A stretch of DNA of 5,542 nt from JBFWNZ01 sp050250795 (GCA_050250795.1 JBFWNZ010000263.1:1-5542); one strand, 5' to 3'; positions 1 to 5,542 are shown, counted from the stretch's first letter. Numbers and translations are program-made. Notes: generated by a model from the sequence alone, not told the origin.

Positions 1-678
1 CGTGATCTGATCCTGCGGGTCAACGGGCTCGACACGCCCTGGGGGCGCGACGATCTGGCCGCAGCGGCCACGGCCGGCGCCGCCGGCGTCATGCTGCCGA
101 AGGTCGAGGCGCCGGCGCATGTCCATCAGGCGCAGGCCGTGCTGGCGGCGTATGGCGCGCCGGAGGGCCTGCCGATCTGGTGCATGATCGAGACGCCGCG
201 CGGCGTGCTGGCGGCCGAAGCCATCGCCGGGGCGTCGCCGGCTGTCGTCGGCCTGATGGTCGGGACCAACGATCTGGGCAAGGCGCTCGGCTGTCTCCAG
301 ACGCGGGGCCGCGATGCGTTCCTGACCAGCTTCGGCCTGTGCATCCTGGCGGCGCGCGCACACGGGATCGCGGCGATCGACGGCACGCATCCCGACCTCT
401 CCGACGATGCGGGGTTCGAGGCGGCCTGCCGGCAGGCCCGCGATCTGGGTTTCGACGGCAAGGCGCTGATCCATCCCAAGACCGTCGACGGTGCCAACCG
501 GATATTCGCACCGGCCGAGGCGGATATCGCCTGGGCACGCCGCATTATCGCCGCCTACGCCGAGGGTGCCGGAGGTGCCATCGCGGTGGACGGGCGGTTG
601 GTCGAGCGCCTGCATGTGGAGGAGGCGGAGCGGCTGGTCGCCCTGGCAGATGCAATCGCCGCCTTGGGGAAGGCATAA
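1..678 (+). CDS. HpcH/HpaI-type aldolase, CitE-like CoA-ester lyase (5' truncated)
   Basis: The reading frame is open from the first base of the window, so the start codon and roughly 60-70 N-terminal residues are missing; 225 residues and the stop remain. The family (CitE, malyl-CoA lyase, citramalyl-CoA lyase) is a TIM-barrel, Mg-dependent set of enzymes that cleave or form 3-hydroxyacyl-CoA esters in the cytoplasm. Visible signatures in order are RVNGLDTPWG near the window start (its Arg aligns with the family's substrate-binding Arg), MLPKVE, MIETPRG with the metal-ligand Glu at bases 190-192, GTNDLGK with the metal-ligand Asp at 271-273 (27 residues later, the usual spacing), IDGTHPDLSD, and the IHPKTVDGANRIFAP segment. 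The C-terminal stretch AIAVDGRLVERLHVEEAERL matches the usual end of this family. The substrate cannot be decided from this part: L-malyl-CoA, beta-methylmalyl-CoA and citramalyl-CoA are all possible. True citrate lyase beta is less likely, since no citD/citF genes are visible. The family call is firm; the exact function is open. Confidence 0.9.
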   Translation, partial: RDLILRVNGLDTPWGRDDLAAAATAGAAGVMLPKVEAPAHVHQAQAVLAAYGAPEGLPIWCMIETPRGVLAAEAIAGASPAVVGLMVGTNDLGKALGCLQTRGRDAFLTSFGLCILAARAHGIAAIDGTHPDLSDDAGFEAACRQARDLGFDGKALIHPKTVDGANRIFAPAEADIAWARRIIAAYAEGAGGAIAVDGRLVERLHVEEAERLVALADAIAALGKA

Positions 679-697
679 AAAAAGCGGGCGCCGGGCA

Positions 698-724
698 GCG
701 GAGAGGTTGGTGGCACCTCTCCGC
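698..724 (+). terminator. Stem-loop after the aldolase gene, possible terminator or mRNA 3' end structure
   Basis: A perfect 10-bp stem, GCGGAGAGGT at 698-707 with ACCTCTCCGC at 715-724, encloses a 7-nt loop and begins 19 bases after the aldolase stop codon. A second, outer helix can form between GCCGGGC (690-696) and GCCCGGC (743-749). There is no T-run after the stem on the + strand, so it is not a standard intrinsic terminator. The only homopolymer nearby is A7 at 677-683, on the wrong side for + strand termination and about 14 bp from the stem for the - strand. It may instead protect or define the 3' end of the aldolase mRNA, perhaps together with Rho. Confidence 0.4.
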
Positions 725-924
725 GATTCGCCGCATTGGGCGGCCCGGCCCCAAGTCGAACCATGCATCTTCGAATCTTCGCATTCTAAGCATCTATCGA
801 ACCGGCCGGGATATCCATCGCCGAGATGCGTCCGGACGAAAAAATCGGTGTGTAAGTGGTTGCGATTTCCACAACCAGCGCACAGGATATCCACAGAAAT
901 TTCCTCAGTCCGGCATTGCGTCGG

Positions 925-971
925 CGTTCCCGCCCGCTGTCCTCGACTCTCGTTCCCAGGTTGTGGGAGCG
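925..971. promoter_or_regulatory. Operator-like repeats upstream of the sdh promoter candidate
   Basis: CGTTCCC occurs at 925-931 and again at 951-957. The second copy is the left arm of a dyad, CGTTCCCA (951-958) / TGGGAGCG (964-971), with a 5-bp centre (GGTTG) and one mismatch in eight positions. The three half-sites are spaced 26 bp and 13 bp apart (left edge to left edge), and the dyad ends 5 bp before a TTGACA element. This arrangement suits a dimeric transcription factor acting on sdhC, but I do not recognise the motif as that of a known regulator. Confidence 0.3.
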
Positions 972-975
972 GTCG

Positions 976-1005
976 TTGACACTGTGCCGGAAACGGGGGT
1001 AAGTC
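976..1005 (+). promoter_or_regulatory. Candidate sigma-70-type promoter for sdhCDAB
   Basis: TTGACA at 976-981 is a perfect -35 hexamer of the housekeeping type. At 18-bp spacing the -10 position reads TAAGTC (1000-1005), a weak match. Alphaproteobacterial -10 boxes are often degenerate, and the -35 TTGAC core carries most of the signal. Transcription would begin near 1012, giving a leader of about 58 nt before sdhC. It is the best promoter match I found in the gap, but its -10 is not strong evidence by itself. Confidence 0.35.
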
Positions 1006-1028
1006 AGCCAAAAGGCCGGGCCGCGGCA

Positions 1029-1073
1029 ATGCAGCAAGCGGTCCGCAGGACGGAAGGCGAGGGGTCGAAATGA
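1029..1073 (+). CDS. Possible 14-codon upstream ORF overlapping the sdhC start
   Basis: An ATG at 1029 opens a short frame encoding MQQAVRRTEGEGSK and ending in TGA at 1071-1073. That stop overlaps the sdhC ATG (1070-1072) in an ATGA arrangement, the geometry typical of translational coupling. The only upstream purine run is AAAGG at 1011-1015, too far away for a good Shine-Dalgarno site. sdhC also has its own good site inside the mini-ORF (GAGGGG, 1059-1064), which would fully explain sdhC initiation. The peptide resembles no leader peptide I know. It may be a chance frame. Confidence 0.15.
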   Translation: MQQAVRRTEGEGSK

Positions 1074-1480
1074 GCGCGGACCAAACCGGCACGGGCAGCC
1101 GCCCGCTTTCGCCGCATCTGCAGGTCTATCGCTGGCAATGGACGATGGCGTTGTCGATCACGCATCGTGCAACCGGCGTGGCATTGGCCGTGGGTGCGCT
1201 GCTGATGGTGTGCTGGCTGCTGTCGCTGGCGACGGGGGCCGAGAGCTTCGAAGCATTGCAGGCGTTTCTGGGATCGTGGTTCGGACGGCTGCTGCTGTTC
1301 GGCTGGACCTGGGCGCTGGCCTATCATGCGCTGAACGGCATCCGGCATCTGGTCTGGGACGCCGGCTATGGTTTCGAACTGCCGCAGGCGCAGGCCTCGG
1401 CCATGGCGGTGGCTATCGGTTCGGTGGTTCTGACGATCGTCGTCTGGGCCGTCGGCTACGCTGCGATGGGGGCTCTGTGA
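1070..1480 (+). CDS. sdhC: Succinate dehydrogenase cytochrome b556 subunit (membrane anchor SdhC)
   Basis: SdhC is one of two inner-membrane anchors of respiratory complex II; with SdhD it binds heme b and forms the ubiquinone site. The 136-residue product begins with a short cytoplasmic tail and the family signature RPLSPHLQVYRW (11-22), followed by MALSITHRATG. In that segment Ser29 and Arg33 align with the quinone-site Ser27 and Arg31 of E. coli SdhC. Three hydrophobic segments lie at about 35-55, 72-93 and 110-132. His86 in LAYHALNGIRH is the expected axial heme ligand (E. coli His84), and the following HLVWDAGY is typical of the family. The start is supported by GAGGGG at 1059-1064, five bases before the ATG. 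It is the first gene of the operon, and its TGA overlaps the sdhD ATG by one base, which implies coupled translation of the two anchors. Confidence 0.97.
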   Translation: MSADQTGTGSRPLSPHLQVYRWQWTMALSITHRATGVALAVGALLMVCWLLSLATGAESFEALQAFLGSWFGRLLLFGWTWALAYHALNGIRHLVWDAGYGFELPQAQASAMAVAIGSVVLTIVVWAVGYAAMGAL

Positions 1481-1860
1481 TGGCATTGCGCACTCCGATC
1501 GGCCGCGTTCGCGGCCTGGGTTCGGCCAAGGCCGGAACCGAACATTGGTGGATGCAGCGCATGACGGCGGTCGCTCTGCTGCCGTTGAGCGCGTGGTTCG
1601 TGATCAGCATGATCTGTCTGGCCGGGGCGCCGTATGCAGAGGCTGCCGCCTGGCTGGCGCGGCCGCTGAACGCGGTGCTGGCGCTGCTGACGGTCGTCGC
1701 GACCTTCCACCATCTCCAGCTCGGCCTTCAGGTGGTGATCGAGGACTACGTTCACCACGAGGGCGTCAAGCTGTTCTCGCTCATCGGCCTCAAGCTCGCC
1801 AGCGTCGCTCTCGCGGTCGCCGGCGGTTTCGCCATCCTCAAGGTTGCATTCGGAGGCTGA
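1480..1860 (+). CDS. sdhD: Succinate dehydrogenase hydrophobic membrane anchor subunit SdhD
   Basis: SdhD is the second membrane anchor of complex II. The 126-residue product has a basic, cytoplasmic N-terminus (RTPIGRVRGLGSAKAGTEHW), then HWWMQRMTAVAL, a segment conserved in alphaproteobacterial and mitochondrial-type SdhD. Three hydrophobic segments lie at about 30-50, 61-86 and 98-121. In FHHLQLGLQVVIEDYVH, His78 aligns with the heme ligand His71 of E. coli SdhD. Asp89-Tyr90 align with Asp82-Tyr83, the tyrosine being part of the ubiquinone site. The ATG lies inside the TGATG junction with sdhC, with no strong separate Shine-Dalgarno site, so it probably depends on coupling. A start further upstream in the same frame is ruled out as shadow sequence within sdhC. 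The overall sequence differs from E. coli SdhD, but the key residues and spacing fit. Confidence 0.95.
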   Translation: MALRTPIGRVRGLGSAKAGTEHWWMQRMTAVALLPLSAWFVISMICLAGAPYAEAAAWLARPLNAVLALLTVVATFHHLQLGLQVVIEDYVHHEGVKLFSLIGLKLASVALAVAGGFAILKVAFGG

Positions 1861-1864
1861 TTCC

Positions 1865-3655
1865 ATGCCCGAGGCATATCCGATCATCGACCACGAGTAC
1901 GACGTCGTCGTCGTCGGCGCCGGCGGCGCCGGGCTGCGTGCCACCGTGGGTCTGGCCGAAGCCGGCCTGCGCACCGCCTGCATCTCCAAGGTGTTTCCCA
2001 CCCGCAGCCACACCGTGGCGGCGCAGGGCGGCATCTCGGCCGCACTCGGCAATATGGGGCCGGACGACTGGCGCTGGCACATGTACGACACTGTCAAGGG
2101 CGCCGACTGGCTGGGCGACCAGGATGCCATCGAATACATGTGCCGCGAGGCGCTGCCGGCGATCATCGAGCTGGAGCATTACGGCGTGCCCTTCAGCCGT
2201 ACGGCGGCAGGCAAGATCTATCAGCGGCCCTTCGGCGGCATGACCACGGAATACGGCAAGGGCATCGCCCAGCGCACCTGCGCGGCGGCCGACCGGACCG
2301 GCCATGCCATCCTGCACACCCTCTACCAGCAGGCGCTGAAGCACCGGGCCGAGTTCTTCATCGAATACTTCGCCCTCGATCTGATCATGGACGACGAGGG
2401 CACCTGCCGCGGCGTGATCGCCTGGAACCTCGACGACGGCACGATCCATCGCTTCACCGGCAAGCGCACGATCCTGGCCACCGGCGGCTATGGCCGGGCC
2501 TATTTCTCCTGCACCTCGGCGCATACCTGCACCGGCGACGGCGGCGGCATGGTGCTGCGCGCGGGCCTGCCGATGGAGGACATGGAGTTCGTGCAGTTCC
2601 ACCCGACCGGCATCTACGGTGCGGGCTGTCTGATCACCGAGGGCGTGCGCGGCGAAGGCGGGTACGTCACCAATTCCGAGGGCGAGCGCTTCATGGAACG
2701 CTATGCCCCCTCGGCGAAGGACCTTGCCAGCCGCGACGTCGTCAGCCGCTCGATGACCATCGAGATCCGCGAGGGCCGCGGCGTCGGGGCGAACAAGGAC
2801 CATATCCACCTGCATCTGGAGCATCTCGATCCCAAGGTGATCGAGGAGCGCCTGCCGGGCATCTCGGAGACGGCGCGCATCTTCGCCGGCGTCGACGTGA
2901 CGAAGGAGCCGATCCCCGTCATCCCGACCTGCCACTACAACATGGGCGGCGTGGCGACGAACTATTACGGTGAGGCCCTGACCCGTCATAACGGCAGCGG
3001 CGACCAGGTCGTGCCGGGGCTGATGTGCATCGGCGAGGCGGCCTGCGTCTCGGTGCATGGCGCGAACCGCCTCGGCTCGAACTCGCTGCTCGATCTGGTG
3101 GTGTTCGGCCGCGCGGCCGCAAACCGCTGCGCCGAGACGGTGGACGCCCGCGAGAGCACGCGCTCGCTGCCGAAGGACTCGGCGGACAAGGCGCTGGCCC
3201 GCCTCGACCGCTTCCGCCATGCCAAGGGCGGTACGCGCACGGCGGCCCTGCGGCTGGAGATGCAGCGCATCATGCAGAGCAACTGCGCGGTGTTCCGTAC
3301 CGGCGAGGTGCTGCAGGAAGGCATCGGCCTGATGCAGGACGCCTGGTCGAAGCGCACGGATATCGGGGTCGAGGACCGCTCGCTGGTCTGGAATTCGGAC
3401 CTCGTCGAGACGCTGGAACTCGACAATCTGATGACCCAGGCGATGGTGACCATCGTTTCGGCCGGCAACCGGCAGGAATCGCGCGGCGCCCATGCCCGCG
3501 AGGACTTCCCGGACCGCGACGACGAGACCTGGATGAAGCACACGCTGGCCTGGTGCGACGACGACGGCAAGGTCCGGATCGACTACCGGCCCGTGATCAT
3601 GCAGACGCTGACCAACGACGTGCAGTCCTTCCCGCCCAAGGCGCGGGTGTACTGA
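1865..3655 (+). CDS. sdhA: Succinate dehydrogenase flavoprotein subunit SdhA
   Basis: SdhA is the catalytic subunit of complex II. It oxidises succinate to fumarate with covalently bound FAD on the cytoplasmic face of the membrane. The product has 596 residues, the normal size. It shows the dinucleotide-binding motif VVVVGAGGAGLR (14-25) and SHTVAAQGG with His49, the expected FAD-linking histidine (E. coli His45). The succinate-site residues are His246 in FHPTGI, Arg290 in DLASRD (the proton-transfer arginine), His357 in TCHYNMGG and Arg402 in HGANRLGSNSLLDLVVFGR. The C-terminal domain ends in the family motif DYRPV and a final PPKARVY. I chose the ATG at 1865 because GGAGG (1852-1856) lies eight bases before it. 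An in-frame TTG at 1844 would overlap sdhD more deeply and has no such support. The gap from the sdhD stop is only 4 bp. Everything indicates an intact, functional enzyme of the alphaproteobacterial/mitochondrial type. Confidence 0.99.
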   Translation: MPEAYPIIDHEYDVVVVGAGGAGLRATVGLAEAGLRTACISKVFPTRSHTVAAQGGISAALGNMGPDDWRWHMYDTVKGADWLGDQDAIEYMCREALPAIIELEHYGVPFSRTAAGKIYQRPFGGMTTEYGKGIAQRTCAAADRTGHAILHTLYQQALKHRAEFFIEYFALDLIMDDEGTCRGVIAWNLDDGTIHRFTGKRTILATGGYGRAYFSCTSAHTCTGDGGGMVLRAGLPMEDMEFVQFHPTGIYGAGCLITEGVRGEGGYVTNSEGERFMERYAPSAKDLASRDVVSRSMTIEIREGRGVGANKDHIHLHLEHLDPKVIEERLPGISETARIFAGVDVTKEPIPVIPTCHYNMGGVATNYYGEALTRHNGSGDQVVPGLMCIGEAACVSVHGANRLGSNSLLDLVVFGRAAANRCAETVDARESTRSLPKDSADKALARLDRFRHAKGGTRTAALRLEMQRIMQSNCAVFRTGEVLQEGIGLMQDAWSKRTDIGVEDRSLVWNSDLVETLELDNLMTQAMVTIVSAGNRQESRGAHAREDFPDRDDETWMKHTLAWCDDDGKVRIDYRPVIMQTLTNDVQSFPPKARVY

Positions 3656-3678
3656 GCCGAGGGGAAGGGGAGACAGCC

Positions 3679-4452
3679 ATGGCCGAATTCACGCTGCCGA
3701 AAAACTCCAAGATGCGCGAGGGCAAGACCTGGCCCGCGCCGCAGGGGGCGAAGACGCCGCGCTCGTTCCGCATCTATCGCTGGCATCCCGGCGACGAGAC
3801 GCCGCGGATCGACACCTATGTGATCGATCTGGCGTCCTGCGGCCCGATGGTTCTGGATGCGCTGATCAAGATCAAGAACGAGATCGATCCCAGCCTGACC
3901 TTCCGGCGGTCCTGCCGCGAGGGCGTGTGCGGGTCCTGCGCGATGAATATCGACGGCACCAACACGCTGGCCTGCACCAAGTACATCGCCGATGTGAAGG
4001 GCGATGTCGGGGTCTATCCGCTGCCGCATCTGGACGTGGTCAAGGACCTGGTCGGCGACCTGACCGTGCCCTATGCGCAGCTTGCCTCTATCGAGCCCTG
4101 GCTGAAGTCGCACAGCAGGGCGCCCGACCGCGAACGGCTGCAGTCGCCGGAGGACCGCAAGAAGCTGGACGGGCTGTACGAGTGTATCCTTTGCTTCTGC
4201 TGCCAGACCAGCTGCCCCAGCTACTGGTGGAACGGCGACCGCTATCTCGGGCCGGCCATCCTGCTCCAGGCCTACCGCTGGATCGCCGATAGTCGCGACG
4301 AGGAGACGGGCGAGCGCCTGGATCAGCTCGAGGACCCGTTCCGGCTGTATCGCTGCCACACCATCATGAACTGCACCAAGACCTGCCCGAAGGGTCTGAA
4401 CCCGGCGAAGGCCATCGCCGAGATCAAGAAGCTGATGGTGGCGCGGCAATAA
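3679..4452 (+). CDS. sdhB: Succinate dehydrogenase iron-sulfur subunit SdhB
   Basis: SdhB carries electrons from the SdhA flavin to ubiquinone through three Fe-S clusters. The 257-residue product has an N-terminal ferredoxin-like domain whose [2Fe-2S] ligands are Cys79, Cys84, Cys87 and Cys99 (SCREGVCGSC ... LAC). The C-terminal helical domain contains CILCFCCQTSCP: Cys169, Cys172 and Cys175 with Cys236 should hold the [4Fe-4S] cluster, and Cys179, Cys226 and Cys232 the [3Fe-4S] cluster, as in E. coli. Quinone-site residues are retained: Pro180, Ser181, Trp183, Trp184 and His227 (in RCHTIMNC). A 20-residue N-terminal extension relative to E. coli is usual in alphaproteobacteria. The start at 3679 follows the purine run AAGGGGAG (3665-3672) by six bases. 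The frame is open further upstream but only as shadow of sdhA. It is the last gene of the operon, 23 bp after sdhA. Confidence 0.99.
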   Translation: MAEFTLPKNSKMREGKTWPAPQGAKTPRSFRIYRWHPGDETPRIDTYVIDLASCGPMVLDALIKIKNEIDPSLTFRRSCREGVCGSCAMNIDGTNTLACTKYIADVKGDVGVYPLPHLDVVKDLVGDLTVPYAQLASIEPWLKSHSRAPDRERLQSPEDRKKLDGLYECILCFCCQTSCPSYWWNGDRYLGPAILLQAYRWIADSRDEETGERLDQLEDPFRLYRCHTIMNCTKTCPKGLNPAKAIAEIKKLMVARQ

Positions 4453-4486
4453 GGCGGCCGGCCCGAGCGCGGGTTCCACGAATGAC

Positions 4487-4514
4487 AAGGCCGCCTTCGG
4501 GCGGCCTTTTCTTT
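4487..4514 (+). terminator. Rho-independent terminator of the sdhCDAB operon
   Basis: A perfect 9-bp GC-rich stem, AAGGCCGCC (4487-4495) with GGCGGCCTT (4500-4508), is capped by the very stable TTCG tetraloop (4496-4499). It runs into a T-rich tract, TTTTCTTT at 4507-4514. It begins 34 bases after the sdhB stop codon. The other side of the stem has no good T-run for - strand transcripts, so termination should act on the sdh mRNA only. Confidence 0.93.
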
Positions 4515-4567
4515 GCGGCAGGGCACGCATAGGCTCGCAGGCGACGCAGCCGGGGAAGCGCAGGGGG

Positions 4568-5542
4568 ATGAGCGAGCAGGGACGCGCGGTGTCGCCCGAG
4601 GAGGCGTATCGGCGGGCGCTGGCGTTGCACCGCAACGGCCGGCTGGAGCCCGCAGTGACGCTCTATCGGCGGATTCTCGCCACCGGTGCGGCCCCGGACG
4701 GGGTCGCCAGCAACCTGGGCGCGGCGCTATGCGAACTGGACCAGGCGGAGGAGGGGCTGTCGCTGCTCCGGCAGGCGGCCGCCGATCTGCCGCGGGCGCC
4801 GAGCGTCCAGTACAATCTGGCTGCGGCGCTCGACAAGGCCGGGCAGGACGCGGAAGCCGAAGACGTCTTCCGCCGCGTGGTCGCGCTGGACCCCGACGAC
4901 ACGACCGCCCGGATACGGCTGGCCAAGGTACTGCTCAAGCGCGAGCGCTTCGCCGAGGCGGAGGCCGCGTTCCGCCGTCTGGTCTTGGACTTTCCGCGGC
5001 ATGGCGAGGTGCTGTCGGGCCTCGGCCTCGCGATCCACCATCAGGGCCGCCATGTCGAGGCGCTGGACTGGCATGCGGCGGCGGTGGACACCCTGCCGGA
5101 CAGCGCCGAGGCGCATTCCAATCTCGGCATGGGACTGCTGCTGGCCGGAAGGCTGGCGGAGGCCTGGCCCCATATGCGCTGGCGGATGCGCAGCGAGGCG
5201 TTGCGGCCCAAGATCGGCCCGCGCAACGTGCCCAAGCCGGAATGGGACGGTTCGCCGCTGGGCGGGCGGACGCTGCTGGTGCATTGCGAGCAGGGCTTCG
5301 GCGACAACATCCAGTTCCTGCGCTATGTCGCGCGGATTCCGCGCGGCAGCGGCGGCGGCCGGGTGATCGTCGCCTGCCAGCAGGAGCTGGCCTCGGTATT
5401 CCGCGGCGCGCCGGGCGTCGACGAACTTGCGCATGCGCCGGCCGGCGGGGCGGACCAGCGGGTCGATCTCGACCGCGTCGCATTCGACTGCCAGATCGCG
5501 ATGCTGGACCTGCCGGCGGTGTTCGGCACCGATCTGGGCACG
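4568..5542 (+). CDS. TPR-repeat protein with glycosyltransferase-like C-terminal domain (3' truncated)
   Basis: The frame is open from the ATG at 4568 to the window edge: 325 residues with no stop. Residues 10 to about 206 form about six 34-residue tetratricopeptide repeats, helical pairs that bind other proteins. Clear units begin near SNLGAALCELDQAEEGLSLL (48), VQYNLAAALDKAGQDAEAED (80), IRLAKVLLKRERFAEAEAAF (116), and SNLGMGLLLAGRLAEA (184). After WDGSPLGGRTLLVHCEQGFGDNIQFLRY (226-253) comes a domain related to the ADP-heptose:LPS heptosyltransferase (GT9) superfamily, which is commonly fused to TPRs in alphaproteobacteria. The stretch FDCQIAMLDLPAVFGT near the edge also fits that family. 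The sugar donor, acceptor and activity are unknown; surface polysaccharide or protein glycosylation is only a guess. AGGGGG abuts the start codon and a better-spaced GGGGAAG lies at 4552-4558. No convincing promoter is visible in the 53 bp after the sdh terminator. No signal peptide is seen. Confidence 0.85.
   Translation, partial: MSEQGRAVSPEEAYRRALALHRNGRLEPAVTLYRRILATGAAPDGVASNLGAALCELDQAEEGLSLLRQAAADLPRAPSVQYNLAAALDKAGQDAEAEDVFRRVVALDPDDTTARIRLAKVLLKRERFAEAEAAFRRLVLDFPRHGEVLSGLGLAIHHQGRHVEALDWHAAAVDTLPDSAEAHSNLGMGLLLAGRLAEAWPHMRWRMRSEALRPKIGPRNVPKPEWDGSPLGGRTLLVHCEQGFGDNIQFLRYVARIPRGSGGGRVIVACQQELASVFRGAPGVDELAHAPAGGADQRVDLDRVAFDCQIAMLDLPAVFGTDLGT

Larger units (their letters stand above)
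679..1069. other. Intergenic region between the aldolase gene and sdhC
   Basis: No convincing protein gene or tRNA is visible here. The first part (690-749) is GC-rich and strongly foldable. The centre is much less GC-rich than the rest of the window (27 of 60 bases are G or C at 841-900). It carries ATTTCCACA at 865-873 and ATATCCACA at 887-895, which resemble DnaA boxes and lie 22 bp apart. GGATATCCA occurs twice (809-817 and 885-893). Small dyads are AAATCG/CGATTT (842-847/863-868) and TGGTTG/CAACCA (857-862/872-877). Three GANTC sites (725, 773, 945) could be methylated by CcrM if the organism has it. The last 120 bp hold operator-like repeats, a TTGACA element and the sdhC ribosome-binding site. 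The length and composition suggest that this is the control region of the sdh operon. Confidence 0.75.

Noticed and set aside
780..960. Possible replication origin suggested by the DnaA-box-like pair and lower GC.
   Set aside because: Only two imperfect boxes are seen, with no AT-rich unwinding repeats and none of the usual alphaproteobacterial origin neighbours.
180..1073. A 297-codon + strand frame crossing the end of the aldolase gene and the intergenic gap.
   Set aside because: Over the aldolase gene it is an arginine-rich out-of-frame shadow, and over the gap it shows no domain or conserved pattern. Only its last 14 codons are noted separately as a possible mini-ORF.
1844..1864. Alternative TTG start for sdhA, seven codons upstream.
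   Set aside because: It would overlap the end of sdhD, has no well-placed Shine-Dalgarno site, and adds residues that are shadow of the sdhD end. The ATG at 1865 has GGAGG eight bases upstream.
1838..3541. A 567-codon open frame on the - strand, antisense to sdhA.
   Set aside because: It mirrors sdhA codon by codon. In GC-rich genes with strong third-position G/C bias, long stop-free antisense frames are common. Its translation is rich in Arg, Ala, His and Asp with no recognisable domain, while the + strand has a fully conserved SdhA.
3583..4635. A 350-codon - strand frame covering sdhB, the terminator and the start of the TPR gene.
   Set aside because: It is antisense to the clearly conserved SdhB, passes through a strong terminator hairpin, and resembles no protein family.
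4686..5366. A 226-codon + strand frame within the TPR gene region.
   Set aside because: It is a low-complexity Arg/Trp/Cys-rich product of the wrong frame. The frame starting at 4568 gives clear TPR repeats and the EQGFGD glycosyltransferase-like motif.
1..5542. CRISPR array, insertion sequence, tRNA or phage-type elements.
   Set aside because: No regularly spaced repeats, transposase motifs, terminal inverted repeats with target duplications, or cloverleaf structures were found on either strand.

Overview
The window is a high-GC stretch that looks like an alphaproteobacterial chromosome, probably from the Rhodospirillales/Azospirillum-like part of the class. This is inferred from the SdhC and SdhD sequence style, the compact sdhCDAB order, and the TPR/glycosyltransferase-like protein that follows. 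No database search was possible. All supported genes lie on the + strand.

Layout. Positions 1-678 hold the 3' part of a CitE/HpcH-type aldolase gene (citrate lyase beta-like or malyl-CoA lyase-like); its start lies outside the window. Positions 679-1069 are a 391-bp non-coding stretch. It has a strong stem-loop just after the aldolase gene, an AT-richer core (about 45% GC at 841-900), repeated and inverted short motifs, and a TTGACA element that could drive the next operon. Positions 1070-4452 are a complete succinate dehydrogenase operon, sdhC-sdhD-sdhA-sdhB. Its genes overlap or are separated by at most 23 bp. A textbook Rho-independent terminator at 4487-4514 closes it. From 4568 to the end of the window runs an open, 3'-truncated gene for a tetratricopeptide-repeat protein fused to a glycosyltransferase-like domain.

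How the genes work together. SdhA (flavoprotein) oxidises succinate. SdhB passes the electrons through three Fe-S clusters. SdhC and SdhD anchor the complex in the inner membrane, bind heme b and provide the ubiquinone site. All expected cofactor and active-site residues are present, so the complex should be functional as respiratory complex II. The upstream aldolase acts on CoA esters close to the TCA/glyoxylate/ethylmalonyl-CoA area of metabolism, so a metabolic link is plausible but not shown. The TPR gene is separated by the terminator and has no evident functional link to SDH.

I do not see a novel biological system here. The points worth a second look are in the non-coding DNA: the operator-like repeats before sdhC, a 14-codon mini-ORF overlapping the sdhC start, and a sequence at the sdhB stop codon able to pair with the terminator's 5' arm.
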